Shown here one piece after another: positions 16,975 through 26,027 of a stretch of 41,915 bases of DNA. The stretch's first letter is position 1, and each line of letters begins with the position of its first letter. This stretch comes from Lachnospiraceae bacterium (GTDB lineage: Bacteria > Bacillota > Clostridia > Lachnospirales > Lachnospiraceae). The notes below the pieces were generated by a model. It was not told the origin of the DNA. It saw nothing but the letters and a program-made list of their open reading frames with translations, and searched no databases. The DNA lies in contig JAFZQY010000096.1 of the NCBI GenBank assembly GCA_017620155.1, positions 1-41,915 of the forward strand. The letters run 5' to 3'. The translations under genes and the position numbers were made by a program.

Positions 16975-19186
16975 GCAAAAAACACCCGATAAGAGCAAGT
17001 CTTTTCAAGAATCCTTCTTCCTTTATATAGGTGGCGAGATCCTTATTTGCTTTTTCCATAACAGAAGCAGCCTTCGCATCAGCAGTTTCGCCGCGGTATA
17101 TATATGATTCATAAGAAGATATGAACCCTGTAAGCTTATCGGGCAATACCTCCCCGCACCTGCCTGCGTACTCTTCCAGAGTCTCCGTATCCGTTTTCTT
17201 AAATCCGAGTACCGACAGCAGTTTGAGATTCCTGTAAAAAAGGATCCTGAACCGCTTCTCATCATCTGCATGCTTAAACCGTACCGCGCTTATGAGAAGG
17301 CTGAGTGCGATCAGCAGGATCGCCACTGAGAGCGACACCGCTGCGATGATGATCACATATCTTAAGCTGACATTTTCTTCATCTTCTTCCTCTTCGGCTA
17401 TATCAGGCAGCTCGACCTCATCCTCTTCCCGCTCCACGGGACCTGCGGCACCTGCTATCACCCTTTCGGCCTCTAGCTCGGCTTCGGTTTTCCAGCTGAC
17501 ATTAAACTTAAATCCGGGCGTGGGTTCATATATGACCCAACCCACTCCTTCTATATAACACTCCGGCCAGGCGTGCGAGTCTCTTTCGGTAACCTGCGTA
17601 GTCCTGCCGGCTCTTGAGTTCGTAAGATACCCCTGAACGAATCTCGCGGGGATCCCCTCGTGCCTGGCGAGGAGCACAAAAGCAGTCGCAAAGTGAACGC
17701 AGTATCCTTTCTGTGATTCAAAGATCAGATAATCGAGAAACTCTCCCGGCGTATCGACATATGACGGTATCGCTCCCGGCGATGTGCTGTAATCCATCGA
17801 CGAAAGCATGCTCTCTATGCGGTCCAGCCTGTCAAGATCATCCTCACAGTCCGCAAACAGTTCGTCCAGATACTCCTCAAGCCTCGGCGTGATCTCGAAG
17901 TCGGAAAGGTATGTTTCCCTGACCCTTGCGCGGTATGCCGGCAGACTGCCATACCCTGCTCCGGCATCATCCGTGATCCCAAGTTCATCCAGAGTCTCAT
18001 CCCAGACGCCTTCGTCCACCGGATGCTCTGACTTCAGGAACTCCGCAAAGGCGTCATTTCCGATATTTAATCTGTAATACTCTACCGAATATGTGTCATT
18101 ATAGGATTTCTTTTCCGCAAAAACAGGATCACCGCCCTCATATACAAGTTCTGCGGGACTCCGGCTTATCGTTATCGCTTTGATCTTGCCCGGTGCAAAA
18201 ACATGCGAGGAATACAGGCTCATGAACCTGATCTCCAGCATGGCATTTCTCATAAGATCGTGGTCTCCCGCATCCTCATACTGCTTAACGGCGCATGCGG
18301 TCTCCACGGTATCAATGATCGCCTCACACTCTTCGGAATCGTAGGTCTTGATCCATTCCCGGCCGTCGAAAGTATCAAAAGACCTGCCCGCCAGGTATTC
18401 TCCCGGAGCGCTCCCGTTCAAGAAAGATACCTCCAGCACTTTCTTATCGCTTGCGGTATTTCCGGCGTAGAGATTGCCGCTGTCCGAGAAGCCCATGAAG
18501 CTGTCGGCCGAGTCGCTTCCTCCGAAACTTTCAAAAAACTCCGTGACCCGGTCGATCCTGTCGGCCGCCGCAGTATATATCTTTTTTGCAAAAGTCCAGC
18601 CGTAAGGCTCATCAGGAGCCGGCATGATAAGCATGAATATCAGGCACAGGATCATGAATGGCAGTATCGATACGAGATGATACCTGTGGTCCATGTCTCC
18701 GCTTCCTTTCATCCGAAGCTCCATCTCATCGGCGCAGACGCATATCACGAAGAAGAAAGAAAGGACTGCCACAGTCTTGGGCGGAGGCATGCGAAGAGCC
18801 ATGGAGGCCGCGAGTAAGGCTATCAGAGCAATCGCAAGTATCGCTCTGGTCACTCTGAAATGGCACAGCATTTTCGATACTATAAGAGCCGCGAAACTTA
18901 TCCCGATGCAGGGTAGAAGCCAAGGGTTTCGCGAAATGAGCTGCTCTCTAAGTTCATTCGGAACGACTAAAAAAGAAACGGTCAGAGCGGTAAGAAGGAC
19001 TCCTCCCATGATCATCCGCGCGCTGTTTTTTGCATGAAAAAATACGATCCCAAGCCATGCGATAAGAAGCGATATCACGCCGGTAAGTGCAGACGGAGCG
19101 TCGGGGTAATGATGAGAGATCGTCCAGAGCGCCGGGACCATCGTAAGCGGTATGATGCATAGGAGGTCGTAGATAAAGTTAATCAT
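16949..19186 (-). CDS. TgpA-like membrane transglutaminase-domain protein
   Basis: This 745-residue protein has about seven N-terminal membrane helices (residues 1-190), an outside region, a transglutaminase-like domain and one more membrane helix near 610-635. The catalytic Cys496 lies in GYCVHFATAF and His539 in DSHAWPECY; EPTPGF (about 554) replaces the usual Asp with Glu as third residue. TgpA-type proteins form an operon with MoxR and DUF58 partners in many bacteria, as here. I choose ATG 19186, overlapping the previous stop as TGATG, over GTG three bases earlier. Its substrate is unknown; peptidoglycan or surface-protein modification has been proposed for relatives. Confidence 0.85.
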   Translation of the reverse strand: MINFIYDLLCIIPLTMVPALWTISHHYPDAPSALTGVISLLIAWLGIVFFHAKNSARMIMGGVLLTALTVSFLVVPNELREQLISRNPWLLPCIGISFAALIVSKMLCHFRVTRAILAIALIALLAASMALRMPPPKTVAVLSFFFVICVCADEMELRMKGSGDMDHRYHLVSILPFMILCLIFMLIMPAPDEPYGWTFAKKIYTAAADRIDRVTEFFESFGGSDSADSFMGFSDSGNLYAGNTASDKKVLEVSFLNGSAPGEYLAGRSFDTFDGREWIKTYDSEECEAIIDTVETACAVKQYEDAGDHDLMRNAMLEIRFMSLYSSHVFAPGKIKAITISRSPAELVYEGGDPVFAEKKSYNDTYSVEYYRLNIGNDAFAEFLKSEHPVDEGVWDETLDELGITDDAGAGYGSLPAYRARVRETYLSDFEITPRLEEYLDELFADCEDDLDRLDRIESMLSSMDYSTSPGAIPSYVDTPGEFLDYLIFESQKGYCVHFATAFVLLARHEGIPARFVQGYLTNSRAGRTTQVTERDSHAWPECYIEGVGWVIYEPTPGFKFNVSWKTEAELEAERVIAGAAGPVEREEDEVELPDIAEEEEDEENVSLRYVIIIAAVSLSVAILLIALSLLISAVRFKHADDEKRFRILFYRNLKLLSVLGFKKTDTETLEEYAGRCGEVLPDKLTGFISSYESYIYRGETADAKAASVMEKANKDLATYIKEEGFLKRLALIGCFLLDSGVKRG

Positions 19187-20349
19187 CACAGCACCTCACA
19201 TATATCGGCTTCGGGCGGGATCACAAACGCTTTCGTATGCGCAAGTCCGCTCACTTTTTCCGCTTCGGACGGATCATCGGTTACAAGATATATGATCGAG
19301 GGCGCCGCATTACGCTCAAGATCGGCCGCAAGCACTTTCGCCTGCTGCCCCATCTCATGAAGCACCATGATCACGAGTTTGGACGAGTACAGATTGTGGT
19401 CTTGCGACAGCTCGGCGCAGAGTTTATCCGCAGTATTTTCTTTTCCGAAACGGAAACCGGATATGAATGAATAAAAGGAATTAAAATCCGCCATATCCTT
19501 GACCAGGCGGGTCGCGCTTTTTCCCGGATAAGAGATGATCCGTGCGGGAGTGTTATTCTTTATGAAATACATCGTCAGCGCGATCACGCACTCCGATATC
19601 TGATTTTCAATGGGAAGATAGATCTTAGGATCGTCAGAATATCTGGCGGAGTCCATGATGATCGCTATGCCCTGCTTCTCCTCATCGATATAGTTTCTGA
19701 CCAGGAGCCTTCCGTGCCCGGCACTGACCTTCCAGTTGATCATTTTGATCCCGTCTCCGGGCGTGTAGTCTCTGACCAGGACATCCGGATCCGTGGCATG
19801 TAATCTGGTCTCCACCGCGGTCGTATCCATCAGGTCTATAGTATGAAGTGCCGCAGGCGATACGATCTTCGGAAGGACGTTAACCCTGAACGGCTCGCGG
19901 TTTCGGTATGTGATCCTGAACAGGTCGAAATAATCCCTCACGACTATGCTCTTAATGCCGACCTCATACTCTCCGCGGTACTTACAGATCAGCGAAGTTT
20001 CTTTTTTAATTCCGGAAAAAGGCGCAAGCTCATACTCTGTGCTGTCATCCATTCCGTTCACTTCCGAAAATGGCGAATAAAACAGAACTCGCACGCCCGC
20101 GAACGTGAAGAAATCCTCGTTCTGAAGCGTGATATAGAATTTGGAAACGGTGTCTGCGACGACCTGGGATTTATCCAGATCCTGATATATCTTGAACCGC
20201 AAAAGAACGAGAAGGACATAGAGAAGCGACACCACGGGGACCGCAGTGACAGCAGCAAAGAATCCGTAACTGACCGGCCCTCCGTAAAAGGAGATTCCGA
20301 CCAGAGAAAGGATCCAAAGGATGATCATAATGAGCCTTTTATAGGTCAT
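19186..20349 (-). CDS. DUF58 family protein
   Basis: This 387-residue partner of MoxR ATPases has two N-terminal hydrophobic helices (about 8-50) and then a soluble part with the DUF58 hallmark RDYTPGDG (193-200) followed by MINWK. A von Willebrand factor A-like region follows (GIAIIMDSARYS). The start at ATG 20349, with GGAG 8 nt upstream inside the end of the MoxR gene, is chosen over the in-frame ATG at 20415. It joins the transglutaminase gene by a one-base overlap, so the three genes are translationally coupled. Exact role is unknown. Confidence 0.88.
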   Translation of the reverse strand: MTYKRLIMIILWILSLVGISFYGGPVSYGFFAAVTAVPVVSLLYVLLVLLRFKIYQDLDKSQVVADTVSKFYITLQNEDFFTFAGVRVLFYSPFSEVNGMDDSTEYELAPFSGIKKETSLICKYRGEYEVGIKSIVVRDYFDLFRITYRNREPFRVNVLPKIVSPAALHTIDLMDTTAVETRLHATDPDVLVRDYTPGDGIKMINWKVSAGHGRLLVRNYIDEEKQGIAIIMDSARYSDDPKIYLPIENQISECVIALTMYFIKNNTPARIISYPGKSATRLVKDMADFNSFYSFISGFRFGKENTADKLCAELSQDHNLYSSKLVIMVLHEMGQQAKVLAADLERNAAPSIIYLVTDDPSEAEKVSGLAHTKAFVIPPEADICEVL

Positions 20350-20353
20350 CTCA

Positions 20354-21274
20354 TCACTCCATGGGAACCTTGACTTTAAGAACCAGTCCCCTGATAACCG
20401 AATCGGCATCTTCACCGGCGATCCTGGCTTCCGGGGTGAGACTCAGTCTGTGGTGAAGCACATTTACCGCAACCGCCTTGATGTCATCGGGTTTTACGAA
20501 GTCGCGTGAGGAAAGGAACGCTTTGGCCTGCGACGCTTTGATAAGAGCCAAAAGTGCGCGGGGAGAAGCACCGATCACGAAGCGGGGTTCCTTTCTGGTC
20601 AGATCGACGATCTCTCTTGCATAGGCGATGACCTTATCCGTGATCGTGACCTCATCGGTCTTTTTCCTGAGATCAATGATGTCGTCAGGTGTGCATACCG
20701 GCGTGATACTTTCTTCCGTTCTGCCATCGATATGATTCCTGACAAGCCTTATCTCCTCTTCGGTTCCGGGATATCCGACTGACAGACGCATCATGAACCT
20801 GTCGACGCTCGCCTCGGGAAGCGGATAGGTTCCGATGAACTCCACGGGGTTCTGTGTGGCAATGACCATGAAAGGATCAGGCAGCTCATAGCCTCGTCCG
20901 TCCACGGTGACGCTGCCCTCCGCCATCGCTTCAAGGAGCGCGGACTGTGTCTTGGGCGAAGTACGGTTGATCTCATCTGCGAGGATCAGTTGCTTCATGA
21001 TCGCGCCCTCACGGTACTCGAAGGTGCTGTTTTGCATGTTATATACGGATACGCCGACCACGTCTCCGGGAAGGGTATCGGGAGTAAACTGTATGCGGCC
21101 GAAGCTCATTCCGGTCGCCCTGGCAATGATCTTGACGAGGGTGGTCTTCCCTACTCCGGGGACATCCTCCATCAGAACATGACCTCCGGCGAGCAGGCAG
21201 ATCAGCACATTCTCAACGACCTGTTCCTTGCCGACGAAGTATTCGTTTATGACTTCTCTCAACTTATCCGTCAT
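20354..21274 (-). CDS. MoxR-family AAA+ ATPase
   Basis: MoxR ATPases are chaperone-like AAA+ enzymes that usually act with DUF58/VWA partners in assembly of larger complexes. Walker A is PGVGKTT (39-45), Walker B is LILADEINR (about 97-105), and SPKTQSALLEAM and ATQNPVEFIGTYPLPEA follow in the expected order. I use ATG at 21274 (306 residues); a GTG three codons earlier is also in frame. It heads the operon with DUF58 and TgpA-like genes. The short upstream gap is AT-rich and shared with the divergent esterase gene. Confidence 0.93.
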   Translation of the reverse strand: MTDKLREVINEYFVGKEQVVENVLICLLAGGHVLMEDVPGVGKTTLVKIIARATGMSFGRIQFTPDTLPGDVVGVSVYNMQNSTFEYREGAIMKQLILADEINRTSPKTQSALLEAMAEGSVTVDGRGYELPDPFMVIATQNPVEFIGTYPLPEASVDRFMMRLSVGYPGTEEEIRLVRNHIDGRTEESITPVCTPDDIIDLRKKTDEVTITDKVIAYAREIVDLTRKEPRFVIGASPRALLALIKASQAKAFLSSRDFVKPDDIKAVAVNVLHHRLSLTPEARIAGEDADSVIRGLVLKVKVPME

Positions 21275-21317
21275 GATTCCCACCGTTCCTTTCGACCTTA
21301 TACTACTACTAACAATA

Positions 21318-21332
21318 ATTATATATTATAAT
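21318..21332. promoter_or_regulatory. Overlapping divergent -10 boxes (moxR / esterase)
   Basis: TATAAT occurs on the plus strand at 21327-21332, ending 8 nt before the esterase ATG, and on the minus strand at 21330-21325 and 21323-21318 for moxR. The -35 regions are poor. If the plus-strand box is used, the esterase mRNA would have almost no leader. Confidence 0.5.
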
Positions 21333-21340
21333 CTCATATT

Positions 21341-22108
21341 ATGAAGATACCTGAAGATTGGGATCTCCCCTCCGGAGAAAACGAAAACCGCTGCGAACTC
21401 TTTTCCAGCGGAATATACGGAATCAAACCCGGGATGCCTTACAGGCTCTATACCCCAAAGACCGACAGAAAAGTCCCTCTGGTCGTGTATATCCACGGAG
21501 CGGATGCTTTCGGGAGGGATAACGAGCTGCAGCTTAACATGCATGACATCGGCACAATACTCGCGGACAGCAGCCGGCAGGCAAAACATCCCTGCTTCAT
21601 CCTCGCGCCGCAATGCGGGCCCGGCAGCTCAACATATCACGAACAGGCTTCCGATACGATAGTTAAGATAGTAAAAGAGCTGATCAGGCAGAACCCTCTC
21701 ATAGATACGGACAGGCTCTACATATACGGTTACAGTGCAGGCGCCGCGAAGACTTATTCGATACTCAAAAAATACCCCGGACTTTTTGCGGCTGCCACAG
21801 CGATCTGCGGAGCCACCGACCGTCTTGGGATCGAAAAGCTTACCGATGTTCCTCTTTGCATGATCCACGCACGCGATGACATCATAGTCCGCGCATCATA
21901 TAAGACCGCTACAGAACCGCATCCCGTCATCCTCGGGTCTGCCGATCTGTATGAAGAGCTGAAAGACAGTTCAGGCGATATGATTTTCAGGGACTATCCT
22001 GCGGGATATATGAAGGAGCATTACGGCATCAATCCGCACTGCACCTGGGTTCCGGCCGGGGAAGATGAAGAAATGTGGGATTGGATGTTTGAGCATGTTC
22101 AGGTATAA
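21341..22108 (+). CDS. Alpha/beta hydrolase, esterase-like
   Basis: This 255-residue serine hydrolase is like bacterial phospholipase/carboxylesterase or feruloyl-esterase-type enzymes. VYIHGADAFG supplies the oxyanion region; the nucleophile is Ser132 in GYSAGA; the acid is probably Asp179 or 180 in HARDD and the base His233 in NPHCTW. No signal peptide, so cytoplasmic. No ribosome binding site is visible before the ATG, and a TATAAT ends 8 nt upstream, suggesting a leaderless mRNA. Its 3' end overlaps the convergent DUF697 gene by 10 nt. Substrate is unknown. Confidence 0.8.
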   Translation: MKIPEDWDLPSGENENRCELFSSGIYGIKPGMPYRLYTPKTDRKVPLVVYIHGADAFGRDNELQLNMHDIGTILADSSRQAKHPCFILAPQCGPGSSTYHEQASDTIVKIVKELIRQNPLIDTDRLYIYGYSAGAAKTYSILKKYPGLFAAATAICGATDRLGIEKLTDVPLCMIHARDDIIVRASYKTATEPHPVILGSADLYEELKDSSGDMIFRDYPAGYMKEHYGINPHCTWVPAGEDEEMWDWMFEHVQV

Positions 22109-23040
22109 GCGGTTTCTTCGTCAGCCTCCGCACCCTGTTTTCTGGAAAAAAGATTCTTCACGGGTTCTTTGACTTTGTCATTCATCCCCTGTTTCAAGAT
22201 ATTCTTGAGTATAGCGAAAGCCTCGGCATATGACTTTCTCCTGAGCTCCTTGCGTGTCTGCGAGACATCGGCGTTGAGCAGATAGTTCTTCGTGATGGCG
22301 GCCATTCGCAGGGTCGTCAGAGCATTGACGGCGCCCTGCGTTGCCGATGCGGCCACGATGCCGATGGCTTTGCCGAGCGCTCCCTCCGTAGCAAGAGGGA
22401 TCAGTTCCTCTATGTTCATCTCCTCCAGATTCCCCGCAACCAGAGTCATCGCGAGCACCCTGATATAGAGCCTCATAACCTGGGCATTGCTCGGTCTGAA
22501 TCCGCATATCTCCGTGATCCTTTTGATCAGGGAGAAGTTGGCCGAGAGCATTCCGAGCATGTCATATACGGAGTTCTGGGACACTGCGGTCACGATGAAA
22601 ATCTTCTTCGCGGTATCATAGATCTCGCGGTCAAGCCTGGGAGCGATCTTCCTGTCAAAAAACTCGATCAGCTTGTCATCCGTCTCATCTTCAAGTTTAA
22701 GAAAGCCTTTTACCTGTTCCTGTTCTTCGGGGGTGAGCTCCACGTTCTCGAGGAGATTCTCAGCCAGTCTCTTACACCACTTGCGTCTGGCGGTGCCGTC
22801 GGCATTATGCAGTTTTTCCAGGGAAAAGATGGGCGCAAAGAACACGCCGACCATCGGATATACGATTCCGCCGAGCACCACGACAGCGATCAGCACGTAA
22901 AAGATGATCTCGAGCACGATATGAACGGAGCCGAGTCTGTCTCCGATAGTGATCGCATTGCTGATAAGCCCCATCAGCACCAGAAGGATGAGGGATATAA
23001 AAAGCACTATCGACCACGCGTTTAACTTATTGTTCTTCAT
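22099..23040 (-). CDS. Membrane protein with DUF697/YcjF-like domain
   Basis: This 313-residue protein has two N-terminal membrane helices (about 9-31 and 40-70), a charged cytoplasmic linker and a helical domain that resembles DUF697. The segment VSQNSVYDMLGMLSANFSLI followed by ITEICGFRP, and later LPLATEG-like and GKAIGIVAASATQGAVNALT, are characteristic. In other bacteria such domains accompany GTPases, but none is present here. It follows the lipase gene by 40 nt and is probably in the same transcript. Only a weak ribosome binding site (GGAACG) is seen. Function unknown. Confidence 0.65.
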   Translation of the reverse strand: MKNNKLNAWSIVLFISLILLVLMGLISNAITIGDRLGSVHIVLEIIFYVLIAVVVLGGIVYPMVGVFFAPIFSLEKLHNADGTARRKWCKRLAENLLENVELTPEEQEQVKGFLKLEDETDDKLIEFFDRKIAPRLDREIYDTAKKIFIVTAVSQNSVYDMLGMLSANFSLIKRITEICGFRPSNAQVMRLYIRVLAMTLVAGNLEEMNIEELIPLATEGALGKAIGIVAASATQGAVNALTTLRMAAITKNYLLNADVSQTRKELRRKSYAEAFAILKNILKQGMNDKVKEPVKNLFSRKQGAEADEETAYT

Positions 23041-23080
23041 GTCTTTCGTTCCGATTCCCGGTCCGGATCATCAGTCCGGA

Positions 23081-24448
23081 TCAAAGCCCTCTGTTCTTAA
23101 GTTCGCTCACGAGCTGAATATAGAACTCTCTTACATCGAAGCCGGGGATGTTCTCACGGTTTAAGTCTATCATATCGCCGTGTGATATGCCTCTGTTTCC
23201 GGGCGGAGTCAGGAAATGATAATCCTCTCCCCACTTAAACGATCCCTCACCGACAAGTCCGTCATTGGGTCCGTCAAAATATTTCACGAGATGGAAGCTG
23301 TAGTTGAGCGGAAATCTCCCGCCGCCTGCCTTTTTCATGCAGGAGCCGAAACTCTGATAATAGACTCCGGCAGCGTCCGTGATCTCTTCGTTGAACTTGG
23401 CGCACGATGAATGCGTAAGGTCATACACGGCCTTAAGAAAGTCGGGATCGTGGTCTCCGAGGCGAAGAAGAGCGGAGTTATATGTAGATGCCACCTGATT
23501 CTTCACCGCGCCCGGGATCTTCTCCAGAAGATAATCCGCAAACTCGCAACCTCTGTGCGGGGTGTTGATCGTGGTAAGGCTGGCGACCATATCAGATACG
23601 CCGCACTTGGCGATCGCATATCTGGAATCGAGGCCGCCTTTGGAATGGCCTATGATATTCACTTTTTCACATCCGGTCTCGGCAACTATGCGACGGATGC
23701 AGTCCGCAAGCTCGGCGCCGCACGCTGCGACCGAATCGGCCGACTGCTGGCCTCCGTAATAGACTGTCGCGCCGTTTGCGATCAGTTCATCCGGGATCCT
23801 GCCCCAGTAGTTTAAGAATCCCTGCTTAAAATCCCTGAAGAAAACACCGTGGACCAGAAGGATCGGATATTTCGTCCGGCATATCTGCTGATCGCGCCTT
23901 GCTGCGTTTGCGCGCAGCCTGTTATCCTCGGTCTTCACTTCATCGGAGACGGTCTTTATCATCTTGCCGAGCATCACGAGGTTGGCCGGGAATAACCATC
24001 CGAGGATGATGCCCCAGACTCTGTATCTGATGCCCAGCTGGACGGACGTCGAATATATGCGGATGATCCCGTTCCAGAAGATTATCGACAGGATAAGCAC
24101 GGCCGATCCGATCGTACCCGCTATGCCGAATCCGGCCGATGCGCCCGAACCCGCTACATGCTTTACAATCCCCACGATCACGAGCACGATGCTTAAAGTC
24201 AGCGATAACATGAAAAGTATCAGGAGCTCGGCGCCGTCTGCACATACGCGGTGTCGGCCTTTGATGAGTGAGCGGTTGGTGAGTGAAGGAATGAAGTTGA
24301 TGAAGCCAAAAAACAGCACAAAGAGCACGGCGATAATACCCGGAAGGTCTTTATCAAGCAGGGCCTGATGAACCATAGGGTTGATCGCGCAGACCGTGAT
24401 CACGACAGTGCATATTATTCTGTATATCCATTTAATTATCGATTTCAT
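23081..24448 (-). CDS. Membrane-anchored lipase / alpha-beta hydrolase
   Basis: This 455-residue protein has an N-terminal block of about four membrane helices (residues 8-165) and a C-terminal lipase domain. ILLVHGVFFRD (about 196-206) gives the oxyanion motif, Ser269 in GHSKGG is the nucleophile, and the acid and base probably lie in DGPNDGLVG and GISHGDM near the C-terminus. This resembles the class of secreted triacylglycerol lipases (LipA/EstA), but fused to a membrane module. Its ATG overlaps the last 17 nt of truA and GGAGAAAT inside truA is its ribosome binding site, so it is tied to the truA/ecf transcript. Substrate unknown. Confidence 0.82.
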   Translation of the reverse strand: MKSIIKWIYRIICTVVITVCAINPMVHQALLDKDLPGIIAVLFVLFFGFINFIPSLTNRSLIKGRHRVCADGAELLILFMLSLTLSIVLVIVGIVKHVAGSGASAGFGIAGTIGSAVLILSIIFWNGIIRIYSTSVQLGIRYRVWGIILGWLFPANLVMLGKMIKTVSDEVKTEDNRLRANAARRDQQICRTKYPILLVHGVFFRDFKQGFLNYWGRIPDELIANGATVYYGGQQSADSVAACGAELADCIRRIVAETGCEKVNIIGHSKGGLDSRYAIAKCGVSDMVASLTTINTPHRGCEFADYLLEKIPGAVKNQVASTYNSALLRLGDHDPDFLKAVYDLTHSSCAKFNEEITDAAGVYYQSFGSCMKKAGGGRFPLNYSFHLVKYFDGPNDGLVGEGSFKWGEDYHFLTPPGNRGISHGDMIDLNRENIPGFDVREFYIQLVSELKNRGL

Positions 24449-25172
24449 ATTTCTCCAAACAAAGCCCGCATGCGGGGAGCGTCGGGCCGCTCTTAGATCT
24501 GTCGCAGGATGCTATGATGCCGGGGATATCTTCGGGAGTGATGCGTCCCCTGCCGACTTCCAGAAGCGTGCCCGCGATGATGCGGATCATGTTGTAGAGG
24601 AAGCCGTTTCCGGTGATCGTAATGTCGATGTATTCATTTTTTTCATCAACTTTCATATCGTATATCGTGCGCACGGTCGTCTCCGCCTGGGAGCCCGCTG
24701 CGCAGAATGCCGCGAAGTCGTGCTCTCCGATGAAGGCTGATGCTGCCTTTTTCATTGCATCGGTATCCACGGGGCCGTATATGTGATGACGATACAGCCT
24801 CTCCATAGGAGGACATATCTCTCCGTGATAAAACCTGTAGCAATATGTCTTACGTGTCTCGACATGCCGGGGATGAAAATCATCTTCCGTCTGCCTCGAA
24901 GCCATTATTCTGATATCGGGGGGAAGGATTGAATTAAGCGCCGGAACGAATCTGTCCGGGGGAATCGTCGAGGAAGTGTCGAAGACGCAGAGATTTCCCT
25001 TGGCATGAACTCCCGCATCGGTACGGCTCGCACCGATCACCGTGATATCTTCGCCGGTGAGCTCGGAAAGCCCCGCATTCAGAACTCCCTCTATGGTCTT
25101 TTCTTCATGTGCCTGAAGCTGCCAGCCATGATAGGCTGTACCGTCATAAGACACAGTAAGCAGGATCCTCAT
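24432..25172 (-). CDS. truA: tRNA pseudouridine(38-40) synthase
   Basis: TruA converts uridines 38-40 of the tRNA anticodon stem to pseudouridine. The catalytic Asp52 is in GASRTDAGVHA, MRILLTVSYDGTAYHGWQ opens the protein, and GNGFLYNMIRIIAGTLLEVG is the conserved C-terminal motif. The length of 246 residues is normal. It follows ecfT by 47 nt, as in many Firmicutes where truA closes the ecf operon. Downstream, rplM-rpsI would normally come next, but here six other genes lie between. Confidence 0.97.
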   Translation of the reverse strand: MRILLTVSYDGTAYHGWQLQAHEEKTIEGVLNAGLSELTGEDITVIGASRTDAGVHAKGNLCVFDTSSTIPPDRFVPALNSILPPDIRIMASRQTEDDFHPRHVETRKTYCYRFYHGEICPPMERLYRHHIYGPVDTDAMKKAASAFIGEHDFAAFCAAGSQAETTVRTIYDMKVDEKNEYIDITITGNGFLYNMIRIIAGTLLEVGRGRITPEDIPGIIASCDRSKSGPTLPACGLCLEKYEIDN

Positions 25173-25219
25173 GGTTTACATAACCTCAGCTAATGCTGCC
25201 CGCCGCGGCCGCGAACGGT

Positions 25220-26020
25220 TTACATAAATATCCTCATTGTTATACATCCGGCCAGATATAACCACACGATGGCATATGCGATGTAGTCGCGGCCGGCGTA
25301 TTTGAGGGGTTTCATCTTGGTACGGCCGTCTCCGCCTCTATAGCATCTGGCTTCCATGGCCATGGCCAGATCGTTTGCGCGTCTGAATGCGGATACGAAG
25401 AGCGGAACAAGCAGCGGGACCAGTGCCTTCGCACGCTTGATGATATTGCCCGATTCAAAATCCGCTCCTCTCGCCATCTGAGCCTTCATGATGATATCGG
25501 TCTCTTCCAGCAGGATGGGTATGAATCTGAGCGCGATTGACATCATCATCGCGATCTCGTGCACCGGCACTCTGATATGAGAAAGAGGTCTAAGCAGCCT
25601 CTCCATTGCATCGGTCAGGTTATTGGGCGTCGTGGTTAAGGTCATCAGTGACGAACCCGTGATCAGGAGCGTAAGACGAAGCGCCATCGTAGCGCCCGCT
25701 TTAAGTCCCTCTTTGGATATCCTGAAAATCCAGAACTTCCAGAGTATCTCTCCGGGAGTAAGCAGCATGTTAAAAAGTATAGTGATCAGAAGGATGATCA
25801 GAACCGGCCGCAGTCCCTTGACGATATACTTCACCGGAACTTTGGAAAGAGCTACGCAGACACCCAGAAACAGGGCTACGAATATGTAGCCGATATAGGT
25901 GTTTACTATGAAGATTGAAATTATGTAAACCAAAGTGGCCACAAGCTTAACCCTGGGGTCCAGCCTGTGGATCACTGATTCTTCGTCATAATATTGTCCG
26001 ATGGTAACTTCTCTAATCAT
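25220..26020 (-). CDS. ecfT: ECF transporter transmembrane subunit EcfT
   Basis: EcfT is the membrane scaffold that couples the two ECF ATPases to vitamin-binding S components. YDEESVIHRLDPRVKL opens it as in other members; ARG (183-185) and ARCY (224-227) are the two coupling-helix motifs that touch the ATPases. Five to six hydrophobic helices are visible in 266 residues. Seven T separate the ecfA2 stop from its ATG and no ribosome binding site is seen, so it probably depends on re-initiation by ribosomes leaving ecfA2. S components must be encoded elsewhere. Confidence 0.95.
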   Translation of the reverse strand: MIREVTIGQYYDEESVIHRLDPRVKLVATLVYIISIFIVNTYIGYIFVALFLGVCVALSKVPVKYIVKGLRPVLIILLITILFNMLLTPGEILWKFWIFRISKEGLKAGATMALRLTLLITGSSLMTLTTTPNNLTDAMERLLRPLSHIRVPVHEIAMMMSIALRFIPILLEETDIIMKAQMARGADFESGNIIKRAKALVPLLVPLFVSAFRRANDLAMAMEARCYRGGDGRTKMKPLKYAGRDYIAYAIVWLYLAGCITMRIFM

Positions 26021-26027
26021 AAAAAAA

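Noticed and set aside
18203-18817. Plus-strand open frame of 204 residues
   Set aside because: It lies fully antisense to the TgpA-like gene, which has clear catalytic motifs; its own sequence shows no domain.
19189-19189. GTG start for the TgpA-like gene
   Set aside because: The ATG three bases later overlaps the upstream stop as TGATG with a better-placed ribosome binding site.
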